A stretch of DNA of 64,000 nucleotides. Source: an uncultured Rothia sp. (GTDB taxonomy: Bacteria > Actinomycetota > Actinomycetes > Actinomycetales > Micrococcaceae). The DNA is taken from contig CAMIIO010000012.1 in assembly GCA_946221065.1 (NCBI GenBank), forward strand, positions 4,153-68,152, written 5' to 3'. The notes beneath the pieces were generated by a model, which was not told the origin of the DNA, made no database searches, and saw nothing but the letters and a program-made list of their open reading frames with translations. Shown one piece after another: positions 26,953-35,079 of the stretch. Within the stretch, counting starts at the first letter, position 1. Every line of letters begins with the position of its first letter. The position numbers and the translations under genes are program-made.

Positions 26953-27738
26953 ATGCCAGAGCACCGCACACTTTTCAGCTCGGGACACACCGGGCTCACA
27001 GACCCACGCACCAGCCCACCGGGCACAACACAACCAGCACCACTGAGCGAACAACAGCGCGCAACCAACCGACAACTCGTTGACGAACACGCCCAAGCAC
27101 TCTACAACGCCAGCGCCCAAGAAATCCTCGAATGGGCACACGAACACGTCACCGGTAAACTCGTCGTCACCCTCTCCATGGAAAACACGGTGCTCGCCGA
27201 ACTTGCCGCAGAATACCTACCCGAAGCCGACTTCCTCTTCCTCGACACCGGCTACCACTTTCCCGAAACCCTTGAGGTCGCCAACCAAGTCGACGCACGC
27301 TACCGACAACACCTCATCAGAGCACAACCCCTACTCACCACCGCAGAACAAGACCTCCGCTACGGCATCAACCTCTACGCCAAAGACCCAGCAGCCTGCT
27401 GCCGGATGCGCAAAGTCGAACCACTCACCACAGAAATAGCACCCTACACCGGCTGGATCACCGGACTACGCCGCGCCGACTCACCGCTGAGAGCCAACAC
27501 CCCAGCCCTCGAACTCGACACCAACGGCAGACTCAAAATCTCACCCATCATCACCTGGAGTCTCGAACAAACACAGAAATACATTGACACCAAAAACCTC
27601 ATCGTTCACCCCCTCACCCAACAGGGCTACCCCTCCATCGGCTGCGCACCCTGCACCGCCGCAGTAGAACCCGGACAAGACCCACGCAGCGGACGCTGGG
27701 CACAATTCACCAAAACAGAATGCGGACTACACACATGA
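26953..27738 (+). CDS. cysH: Adenylylsulfate (APS) reductase, [4Fe-4S] type
   Basis: Reduces APS to sulfite in assimilatory sulfate reduction. The 261-aa protein has Cys149-Cys150 and Cys231-x-x-Cys234, the four-cysteine signature of the [4Fe-4S] APS reductases, and the catalytic C-terminal E-C-G-L-H-T with Cys257. This matches the absence of any cysC kinase here. SD AAAGGG precedes ATG 26953. Its stop overlaps the cysD start by ATGA. First gene of a compact operon whose coding strand is strongly A/C-rich. Confidence 0.95.
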   Translation: MPEHRTLFSSGHTGLTDPRTSPPGTTQPAPLSEQQRATNRQLVDEHAQALYNASAQEILEWAHEHVTGKLVVTLSMENTVLAELAAEYLPEADFLFLDTGYHFPETLEVANQVDARYRQHLIRAQPLLTTAEQDLRYGINLYAKDPAACCRMRKVEPLTTEIAPYTGWITGLRRADSPLRANTPALELDTNGRLKISPIITWSLEQTQKYIDTKNLIVHPLTQQGYPSIGCAPCTAAVEPGQDPRSGRWAQFTKTECGLHT

Positions 27739-28637
27739 ACACCACACTCTCACCCCACCTCAAAGACCTCGAAAACGAATCCATCCACATCCTGCGCGAA
27801 ACCGCCGGACAATTCGACAAAATAGCCCTCCTCTTCTCCGGAGGAAAAGACTCCGTCGTCGTCTTCGAACTCGCCCGCCGCGCCTTCGCCCCCGCACAAA
27901 TCCCCTTCGAACTACTGCACGTAGACACCGGGCACAACTTCCCCGAAGTCATCACCTTCCGAGACAACCTCATCGAACGCACCGGAGCCCGCCTACGCGT
28001 TGCCAAAGTCCAAGACTGGATCGACCGCGGCGACCTCCAAGAACGCCCAGACGGCACCCGAAACCCCCTCCAAACCATCCCCCTCGTCGAAACCATCGAA
28101 GCCCAAGGCTACGACGCCGTCCTCGGAGGAGCACGCCGCGACGAAGAACGAGCCCGCGCCAAAGAACGCATCTTCTCCGTCCGCGACAGCTTTGGCGGCT
28201 GGGACCCACGCCGTCAACGCCCCGAACTCTGGAACCTCTACAACGGCGGACACCTCCCCGGCGAAAACATCCGAGTATTCCCCATCTCCAACTGGACCGA
28301 AACCGACATCTGGGAATACATCGGTGCCCGCAACATCGAACTACCACCCATCTACTTCTCACACGAAAGAGAAGTCTTCGAACGCGACGGCATGTGGCTC
28401 ACACCCGGCCAATGGGGAGGACCCAGCAAAGGCGAAAACCTCGTCACCCGCCAGGTGCGCTACCGCACCGTAGGAGATATGTCCTGCACCGGCGCCGTCC
28501 TCTCCGAAGCCAACACCGTCAACGACATCCTCACCGAAATCTCCACCTCCACCTTAACCGAACGAGGCGCAACACGCGCCGACGACCGCCTGAGCGAATC
28601 CGCCATGGAAGACCGCAAAAAGGAAGGGTACTTCTAA
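27735..28637 (+). CDS. cysD: Sulfate adenylyltransferase small subunit
   Basis: With CysN makes APS from sulfate and ATP. The 300-aa protein is a PP-loop ATP pyrophosphatase: S-G-G-K-D-S at residues 35-40, H-V-D-T-G-H-N-F-P-E, G-G-A-R-R-D-E-E-R-A-R-A-K-E-R and the C-terminal R-Y-R-T-V-G-D. ATG 27735 overlaps the cysH stop (ATGA), and only one base separates its stop from the cysN start, so all three are translationally linked. Confidence 0.96.
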   Translation: MNTTLSPHLKDLENESIHILRETAGQFDKIALLFSGGKDSVVVFELARRAFAPAQIPFELLHVDTGHNFPEVITFRDNLIERTGARLRVAKVQDWIDRGDLQERPDGTRNPLQTIPLVETIEAQGYDAVLGGARRDEERARAKERIFSVRDSFGGWDPRRQRPELWNLYNGGHLPGENIRVFPISNWTETDIWEYIGARNIELPPIYFSHEREVFERDGMWLTPGQWGGPSKGENLVTRQVRYRTVGDMSCTGAVLSEANTVNDILTEISTSTLTERGATRADDRLSESAMEDRKKEGYF

Positions 28638-28638
28638 A

Positions 28639-29964
28639 ATGAACACCAACACCATTACCCCCGAACACAAAACACAACCCACCGAAACCAGCAGCGACAT
28701 CCTCAGCCAACGACAAACCCTGCACCTCTGCACCGCTGGCAGCGTCGACGACGGCAAATCAACCTTCGTAGGCCGACTACTCCACGACACCAAATCCATC
28801 CTGGCAGACCAACTCACCGCCGTCGAACAAACCTCCCAAGAACGCGGACTCGACCACCTCGACCTCTCCCTACTCGTCGACGGACTACGCGCCGAACGCG
28901 AACAAGGCATCACCATCGACGTCGCCTACCGCTACTTCTCCACCGCCTCCCGCACCTTCATCCTCGCCGACACACCCGGCCACGTACAATACACCCGCAA
29001 CACCGTCACCGGAGTATCCACCTCCGAAGTCGTCGTTCTACTCGTCGACGCACGCCACGGAGTACTCACCCAAACCAAACGACACCTCACCGTCGCAGCA
29101 CTACTAGGAATCCAACACATAGTACTAGCAGTCAACAAAATCGACCTAGTAGACTTCTCCGAAAAAATCTTTATCCACATCCGCAACGAATTCACCACCC
29201 TCGCACAACAACAAGGCGTACCAAACATCACCGTCATCCCCATCAGCGCACTCCACGGCGACAACATAGCCGCCCCCTCCACCAACACCCCCTGGTACAC
29301 CGGCCCCACCGTCCTCCAATACCTCGAAACAGTAGACACCACCCCACAAAACACACAAGAAACCCCAAAACAAACACCCACCGGATTCCGCTTCCCCATC
29401 CAATACGTCATCCGAGAACACGCACTAGACTACCGCGGCTACGCCGGCCGAATCACCTCCGGCACCATCACCGTAGGCGACCACGTACACCTCGGCGAAG
29501 GACGCACCAGCACCATCACCCACATCGACACCACCGACGGCGAAACCACCACCGCCACCACCAACGACTCAGTAGTACTCCGCATAGCCGACGACATCGA
29601 CCTCTCCCGCGGCGACCTCATCGCAGGAGACGACCGACCACAACCAACCCGCGAACTCACCGCAACCATCGTCGGACTCAACGAAAAACCCCTCAAACCC
29701 GGCACCAAACTAAAACTACGCTACGGCACCGCCCTCGTCCGAGCACGACTAACCAGCGTACAAACAGTACTCGACATCGACACCGGAACCCACCACGACG
29801 CCGGACACGTAACACTCAACGACATCGCCACCGTACACCTACAACTCGCCCAACCACTACCCCTAGAACCCTACACAGCCCACGGCAGAGTCGGCTCCTT
29901 CCTCCTCATCGACCAAGCAGACGGCAACACCCTCGCCGCCGGCCTCACCCAACCCACCCCCTAA
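28639..29964 (+). CDS. cysN: Sulfate adenylyltransferase large subunit (GTPase)
   Basis: A GTPase that drives APS synthesis by CysD. The 441-aa protein is EF-Tu-like: G1 G-S-V-D-D-G-K-S at residues 34-41, R-E-Q-G-I-T-I-D, G3 D-T-P-G-H at 111-115, G4 N-K-I-D at 166-169, then two beta-barrel domains. It ends without a fused APS kinase domain, in line with direct APS reduction by CysH. The codons end almost always in C or A. Confidence 0.96.
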   Translation: MNTNTITPEHKTQPTETSSDILSQRQTLHLCTAGSVDDGKSTFVGRLLHDTKSILADQLTAVEQTSQERGLDHLDLSLLVDGLRAEREQGITIDVAYRYFSTASRTFILADTPGHVQYTRNTVTGVSTSEVVVLLVDARHGVLTQTKRHLTVAALLGIQHIVLAVNKIDLVDFSEKIFIHIRNEFTTLAQQQGVPNITVIPISALHGDNIAAPSTNTPWYTGPTVLQYLETVDTTPQNTQETPKQTPTGFRFPIQYVIREHALDYRGYAGRITSGTITVGDHVHLGEGRTSTITHIDTTDGETTTATTNDSVVLRIADDIDLSRGDLIAGDDRPQPTRELTATIVGLNEKPLKPGTKLKLRYGTALVRARLTSVQTVLDIDTGTHHDAGHVTLNDIATVHLQLAQPLPLEPYTAHGRVGSFLLIDQADGNTLAAGLTQPTP

Positions 29965-29999
29965 ACGCCGAACCCCGGCACACCCAAGAAAGAAGAACC

Positions 30000-30935
30000 A
30001 TGCGAACACTACTACTGATAACCCTAGGCGGTGCAATAGCCCAGCTAGTCGACGGAAGCCTCGGAATGGGATTCGGCGCAACCTCCACCACCCTACTCAT
30101 CACCCTGGCAGCCATGACGCCAGCCAGCGCCTCAGCAGTAGTACACGTCGCCGAACTCGGCACCACCGCAGCCTCCGGACTCAGCCACTGGAAATTCGGC
30201 AACGTCGACTGGAAAGTCGCCCTACAACTCGGCATACCCGGAGCAGCAGGCGCCTTCCTCGGCGCCACCGTACTCAGCAACCTCACCCTCAACGCCGCCA
30301 AACCAGTCACCTCAACCATCCTGCTCCTCATCGGCCTCAGCCTCATCATCCGATTCTCCCGCGGACGACGCACCACCACCAGCACACAACCACCTGCCTC
30401 ACGACGCTCACTCACCACCCTCGGACTCTTCGGAGGATTCGTCGACGCCGCCGGAGGAGGAGGCTGGGGCCCCGTCACCAGCTCAACACTCATGAGCATC
30501 GGCAAAACCGAACCCCGCCGCATCGTCGGAACCGTCAACACCGCCGAATTCCTCGTCACCCTAGCAGCCTCCCTCGGCTTCATCCTTGGACTCTGGAGCG
30601 AACTAGTAGAACACTTCAGCGCCGTACTCGCCCTACTCACCGGCGGCGTCATCGCAGCACCCTTCGCCGCATGGCTCGTCAGCCGCATCAACGCCACCGC
30701 ACTCGGCGGATTCGTCGGCACCACCCTCGTACTACTCAACCTCTCTACCATCCTCAAACTCCTACCCGCACTAGAACCCTGGACACTACCCATCTACCTC
30801 ACAGTAGCTACCCTCGGAATCACCCTCAGCGCGTTGGGAGTACGCCGTAGTCGAGCGCTCGCCAACACCCCACCTACGTCCTATAGCGAGCAACTACCCA
30901 GCCCCGAAAAATCTCCCGCCGGTTCTACACACTAA
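30000..30935 (+). CDS. TauE/SafE-family sulfite/anion transporter
   Basis: A membrane protein of 311 aa with about eight hydrophobic segments in two halves, each starting with a family-like G-x-x-x-x-x-x-D-G/A-x-x-G-x-G-x-G motif (Q-L-V-D-G-S-L-G-M-G-F-G and F-V-D-A-A-G-G-G-G-W-G). Its place between cysN and the sulfite reductase gene suggests export of excess sulfite or sulfate uptake; no other sulfate transporter is seen in the window. The direction and substrate are inferred from context. Confidence 0.88.
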   Translation: MRTLLLITLGGAIAQLVDGSLGMGFGATSTTLLITLAAMTPASASAVVHVAELGTTAASGLSHWKFGNVDWKVALQLGIPGAAGAFLGATVLSNLTLNAAKPVTSTILLLIGLSLIIRFSRGRRTTTSTQPPASRRSLTTLGLFGGFVDAAGGGGWGPVTSSTLMSIGKTEPRRIVGTVNTAEFLVTLAASLGFILGLWSELVEHFSAVLALLTGGVIAAPFAAWLVSRINATALGGFVGTTLVLLNLSTILKLLPALEPWTLPIYLTVATLGITLSALGVRRSRALANTPPTSYSEQLPSPEKSPAGSTH

Positions 30936-30966
30936 ACACCGCACATAACTCACAAGGAAAAAGATC

Positions 30967-32697
30967 ATGGCAAAATCACTGACCCCACACGGTAATGACA
31001 CCGCCACCAAAAAACCCCGCGCCACTACCAAAAAGCCCAACGGGCAGTGGAAGATTGACGGCACCGACCCCCTCAATGACAATGAGCGGTTCAAACTCGA
31101 AGATAACGGGCTGAGCGTGCGCACCCGTATTGAAGAAATCTATTCCAAAGAAGGCTTCGACTCCATCCCCGCAGATGACCTACGCGGCCGTATGCGTTGG
31201 TGGGGTATGTACACCCAACGAAAGCAGGGTATCGACGGCGGGCGCACCGCAAAACTCGCCCCTGAAGAACTCGAAGACAACTACTTCCTCCTCAGAGTGC
31301 GTATCGACGGCGGACAACTCACCACCGAACAAACCCGGGTGATTGGCGAAATCTCCCGGGAGTTTGGTAGAGACACCGCGGACGTCACCGACCGCCAAAA
31401 CGTACAAATCCACTGGATCCGTATTGAAGACGCCCCCGAAATTTGGCGCCGTCTCGAAGCCGTAGGACTCTCTACCACTGAAGCCTGCGGTGATGTCCCG
31501 CGCGTTATCCTTGGTTCACCCGTTGCCGGAATCGACGCCGAAGAACTCATCGATCCCACACCCATTATCGACGAGCTCAAAGAGCGCTTCATCGGCGACC
31601 CAGAACTAGCCAACCTCCCGCGCAAATTTAAAACCGCCATCACCGGAAACCCTAGCCACGACACCGTCCACGAAATCAACGACTTCTCCCTCGTAGCGGT
31701 CAATCACCCTGAACACGGTATCGGCTTCAACTTCTTTGTCGGTGGCGGGCTCTCCACTAACCCTAAACTCGCTGAAGATGTCGGCGTCTTTATTACCCCG
31801 GAACAAGTCACCGACGTATGGCACGGCACCATCCAAATCTTCCGTGATTACGGCTATCGGCGCCTACGCAACCGTGCGCGACTCAAGTTCCTTATTAGCG
31901 ACTGGGGCGTTGAAAAATTTCGTACCGTCCTCGAAGAAGAGTATCTGGGTTATACCCTCCAGGACGGTATCGAGTTACCGGCTCCCACCCGTAGTGGTGA
32001 CCATGTTGGCGTACACCCACAAAAAGACGGTAACAATTACATTGGACTAGCACCGATGGTGGGAAGAATATCCGGCACTACCCTCATCGAACTAGCCAAA
32101 CTTGCCGAAAGCGTTGGCTCACAGAGGTTACGAACTACCGTCTACCAAAAACTGATTATTCTCGACGTCCCAGACGCCAAGGTACAAGAGGTGCTCGATG
32201 GCGCCCAAAAACTCGGGCTCACCGCCGAACCCTCCATATTCCGTCGCAATACCATCGCATGCACCGGCATCGAATACTGCAAACTTGCCATCGTTGATAC
32301 TAAACAAACTGCGATCAACGCGATCAACGAACTTGAAATCCGCTTGGCAGACGTTAAAGAACAGCTCCCCGAAAAATTCAACGTGTACATCAACGGCTGC
32401 CCCAATGCTTGCGCCCGTACGCAGACGGCAGATATTGGACTCAAGGGGCAGATTATTACTAACGACGCCGGGGAACAGGTCCCGGGATTCCAGGTGCATT
32501 TGGGCGGTACTCTGGCGGACTACCTGAATGATGGTGCGGGAAACCTGGGTAAGACAGTACGCGGGTTGAAAGTAGCTTCCTCCGAGCTGGTGGACTACCT
32601 GGAGCGCGTTCTACGACGTTACCTGCAGAATCGTGATTCTGCTGAGCAAACCTTCGCGGTGTGGGCACAGCAGGCAGACGAAGAGCTACTCGTATAG
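30967..32697 (+). CDS. sir: Ferredoxin-type sulfite reductase (siroheme/[4Fe-4S])
   Basis: Six-electron reduction of sulfite to sulfide. The 576-aa protein has two ferredoxin-like and two siroheme/Fe-S halves. The cluster-binding cysteines are Cys432 and Cys438 (A-C-T-G-I-E-Y-C) and Cys478 and Cys482 (N-G-C-P-N-A-C-A-R). Siroheme contacts such as T-D-R-Q-N-V-Q-I-H are present. Sequence alone cannot exclude nitrite as substrate (NirA/SirA family), but the cysHDN context and the separate nirBD genes favour sulfite. SD AAGGAAAAAG precedes the ATG. Codon use is more mixed than in the four genes upstream. Confidence 0.92.
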   Translation: MAKSLTPHGNDTATKKPRATTKKPNGQWKIDGTDPLNDNERFKLEDNGLSVRTRIEEIYSKEGFDSIPADDLRGRMRWWGMYTQRKQGIDGGRTAKLAPEELEDNYFLLRVRIDGGQLTTEQTRVIGEISREFGRDTADVTDRQNVQIHWIRIEDAPEIWRRLEAVGLSTTEACGDVPRVILGSPVAGIDAEELIDPTPIIDELKERFIGDPELANLPRKFKTAITGNPSHDTVHEINDFSLVAVNHPEHGIGFNFFVGGGLSTNPKLAEDVGVFITPEQVTDVWHGTIQIFRDYGYRRLRNRARLKFLISDWGVEKFRTVLEEEYLGYTLQDGIELPAPTRSGDHVGVHPQKDGNNYIGLAPMVGRISGTTLIELAKLAESVGSQRLRTTVYQKLIILDVPDAKVQEVLDGAQKLGLTAEPSIFRRNTIACTGIEYCKLAIVDTKQTAINAINELEIRLADVKEQLPEKFNVYINGCPNACARTQTADIGLKGQIITNDAGEQVPGFQVHLGGTLADYLNDGAGNLGKTVRGLKVASSELVDYLERVLRRYLQNRDSAEQTFAVWAQQADEELLV

Positions 32698-32712
32698 TTA
32701 TCTCTGACGTTG

Positions 32713-32764
32713 AGGTGTCAATCATGGCTGAACATTACGTGACGTTCAGCCCTGATTGACACCT
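32713..32764. repeat. Near-perfect 21-bp inverted repeat downstream of sir
   Basis: Arms at 32713-32733 and 32744-32764 pair at 20 of 21 positions around a 10-nt centre (ATTACGTGAC). There is no T run after it. It starts 16 bp past the sir stop, so it may terminate or stabilise the cys-sir transcript, or be the footprint of a small mobile repeat. Confidence 0.8.
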
Positions 32765-32862
32765 GAACGTAATTGACGAAGAATCATAAAGTTACCAGGT
32801 AATTAGTACCTGATTAGTATCCCAAACTCCCGCCGATTCACAATAGCAGTCCAGAGAGCCCC

Positions 32863-33456
32863 ATGCGCAGAACAATATCTATTATTTTGTTTCCAGGTTT
32901 CGAGCTGTTGGATGTCTTTGGTCCGGTAGAACTCTTTGCCTTTGTCGAGGATTATTCACTAGAATTTCTTTCTTCCGATGGAGCGCCAGTCAAAAGCTCA
33001 CAGGGAGTAGAAAATATCGCCACGGGATCCTTCATGAATCTCCAAGAAAATCCAGATATTCTAATGGTTCCAGGAGGGCAAGGCACACGTACCTTATGCA
33101 AGAATATAGAATTTCTTATGTGGCTTAGAGACGCCGGCAGAGAGTCTCAAATCATCATGTCAGTATGTACAGGTGCTGCGTTACTCGCTGCTGCTGGTCT
33201 ATTGGACGGTTATCGTGCAACCACCAATAAGCGTGCCTATAAGTGGGTAACTTCTCACAGTAGTCAGGTGAACTGGATTAGACATGCTCGCTGGATTCAA
33301 GACGGCAATCGATGGAGTTCATCAGGAATAGCGGCAGGTATTGATATGGCTGCAGCTTTTATTCGCCACGAATATGGGGAAAAGTTTTTAGCTTCAATCA
33401 CTCAGCGTATGGAGATTGAGGTATCAAAAGACCACTCCTACGACCCTTTTGCTTAA
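32863..33456 (+). CDS. DJ-1/PfpI family protein
   Basis: A 197-aa class I glutamine-amidotransferase-like protein. It starts I-I-L-F-P-G-F-E-L-L-D-V-F-G-P-V-E, has V-P-G-G-Q-G-T-R, and the nucleophile Cys in M-S-V-C-T-G-A-A-L-L-A. This is the isonitrile hydratase/transcriptional-regulator-like branch without an AraC DNA-binding domain. Function is not fixed by sequence: possible hydratase or stress-related hydrolase. Base composition is slightly more AT-rich than the cys genes upstream. Confidence 0.85.
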   Translation: MRRTISIILFPGFELLDVFGPVELFAFVEDYSLEFLSSDGAPVKSSQGVENIATGSFMNLQENPDILMVPGGQGTRTLCKNIEFLMWLRDAGRESQIIMSVCTGAALLAAAGLLDGYRATTNKRAYKWVTSHSSQVNWIRHARWIQDGNRWSSSGIAAGIDMAAAFIRHEYGEKFLASITQRMEIEVSKDHSYDPFA

Positions 33457-33467
33457 TAGAAAACTCT

Positions 33468-33932
33468 TTAGTGTAAATCACGACGCATCTCAATAAAGTC
33501 AAAAACAGAACCATTTGTATGCTGTTGGTACATTCGTTGCTTGATAAAACCGCACCGATTATAGGTAGTGATTGCTCGAACGTTGAAAGCCGCAACATGA
33601 AGCTTAACGGATAAAACACCATAGGTTGTTTTCAAGAATTCTACAATCGTTTCGATGAATTATTGCCCCAAACCGTGTCCTGCATAATCTGGACGAAGGT
33701 CTAATCCAATTTCAACGGTACTTTGATTCTCTTCCCATTCACCCGAGAAGAAGCCCACCAATTCGCCATTTTCTCATACTTCATAAAAAATTTCTGGTCA
33801 CAGCTCCGGGGTCATAAACTCTTCAAAATCATCTGGGTCGGCCGTCATATCGTAGAAATCAAAAGGCGGGTCATATTTCCATTCATGTGCAATGACTGCC
33901 GCAGATTCTTTTGTCATGGGATAAAAATCCAT
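33468..33932 (-). pseudogene. GNAT N-acetyltransferase pseudogene with three in-frame stops
   Basis: Read from ATG 33932 to TAA 33468-33470, the frame stays in register for 155 codons and encodes a GNAT fold: G-F-F-S-G-E-W, E-I-G-L-D-L-R-P-D-Y-A-G-H-G-L-G (acetyl-CoA loop) and A-F-N-V-R-A-I-T-T-Y-N-R-C-G-F. It is interrupted by TGA at codon 45 (33798-33800), TGA at codon 53 (33774-33776) and TAA at codon 91 (33660-33662). No frameshift is needed, and GGAGG precedes the start. It is likely a recently inactivated acetyltransferase gene. Confidence 0.85.
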
Positions 33933-34029
33933 GAGAACCTCCTTTACCTCGGGATATATAGATTAATAAAAACAGCCGGTTTCCCCACAACTTCTAGGGA
34001 AACCGACTGAAAGATCAATCTAAAAGCAC

Positions 34030-35064
34030 CTAACTGAGTGCCCGATCCAGCAACGCTTCACGCCGTTCCACGGCGCCAAACCCCTGCCATGCACCGGCGT
34101 CAACCACCTCACCAATGACGACGATCGCCGGGGGAACGATACCCACCAGCTCCATCTTTGCCCGCCCCAACGTCGAATACAGCGCGCGCTCACCCACACG
34201 GTAACCGTTTTCAAAAACAGCCACCGGCATCGAAGCCGAAACGCCGAAGCCCAACAATCCATCAATAGTATGGGGCAGCGTCCGTACACCCATGAGAATC
34301 GAAATCGTGTCACCGTCCTGCACCAAGCCGGCAAGATTTTGCAACTCGGAGTCGGTCAGTTCCGCATGCCCGGAAACCACCGTGAACGCGTGGGATACTT
34401 TGCGTAGCGTCATCGGCACCCCAAAGCGTGCAGGAACCGAAATAGCGGACGTCACACCCGAGATGACCTCGACGGGAACACCGGCGCGTTCGCACACAAA
34501 AAGTTCCTCGGTGCCGCGTCCAAACACATAGGGGTCGCCCCCTTTAACTCGGGCAACATTCTGTCCGGCAAGAGCACGCTCAATCATCAGTTCGTCAATT
34601 TGTCGTTGCGGAACCGTGTGCTTTCCAGGTACTTTACCAACGTCAATAATCTCGGCGCGCGGAGCCCACCGCTGGACATCGGCGGTAGGTGCCAGATGGT
34701 CAATCAACACCACATCCGAGTGAGAGAGTGCTTCTAATGCGCGCCGCGTCATCAATCCCGGGTCAGATGGGCCGGCACCAATCAGAAAAACCGTGCCGAT
34801 TTGACCCACGGCAGGTTCGGCGTCAATCGTGATTAGCGCGGGCTGAGCCTGCTTGGTAATCGCCTTGCGCCAGTGCGAAACCTCTTTGGCATCGTCGGCG
34901 CAGATTACGGCAAGGGTGAATCGTTCAGCGTTAGCCAGCGCCGCTGGTTTTGAGCAGTGAAAAAGTTGTGCTGCGCCACGATACTTTCCCGAAACTCGCT
35001 CGGTTCGGTGGGTATCGCCGCACAGCACAACGAATGCACCGCTCACGTCAATATCAGTGAACAA
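34030..35064 (-). CDS. cobA: Uroporphyrinogen-III C-methyltransferase
   Basis: Methylates uroporphyrinogen III at C2 and C7 to give precorrin-2, the first step to siroheme. The 344-aa protein has an N-terminal extension of about 90 residues of unclear role (possibly a degenerate CysG-N-like region) and then the SUMT domain: I-G-A-G-P-S-D-P-G-L-M-T, R-V-K-G-G-D-P-Y-V-F-G-R-G, V-I-S-G-V-T-S-A, and I-L-M-G-V-R. Start is TTG 35064 with SD AGGAGA. It begins 15 bp after nirB ends, so it is cotranscribed with the siroheme-requiring nitrite reductase. Confidence 0.92.
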   Translation of the reverse strand: MFTDIDVSGAFVVLCGDTHRTERVSGKYRGAAQLFHCSKPAALANAERFTLAVICADDAKEVSHWRKAITKQAQPALITIDAEPAVGQIGTVFLIGAGPSDPGLMTRRALEALSHSDVVLIDHLAPTADVQRWAPRAEIIDVGKVPGKHTVPQRQIDELMIERALAGQNVARVKGGDPYVFGRGTEELFVCERAGVPVEVISGVTSAISVPARFGVPMTLRKVSHAFTVVSGHAELTDSELQNLAGLVQDGDTISILMGVRTLPHTIDGLLGFGVSASMPVAVFENGYRVGERALYSTLGRAKMELVGIVPPAIVVIGEVVDAGAWQGFGAVERREALLDRALS

Positions 35065-35079
35065 TGCGTCTCTCCTTGA

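Noticed and set aside
29945..30793. 282-codon minus-strand frame opposite the TauE gene
   Set aside because: Shadow of the A/C-skewed coding strand; the plus-strand protein has clear membrane segments and family motifs.
33468..33932. Stop-codon reassignment (TGA read as Trp) in the GNAT genes
   Set aside because: Many intact genes here end in TGA, including ATGA overlaps such as cysH-cysD, and one stop in this gene is TAA; simple decay explains it.
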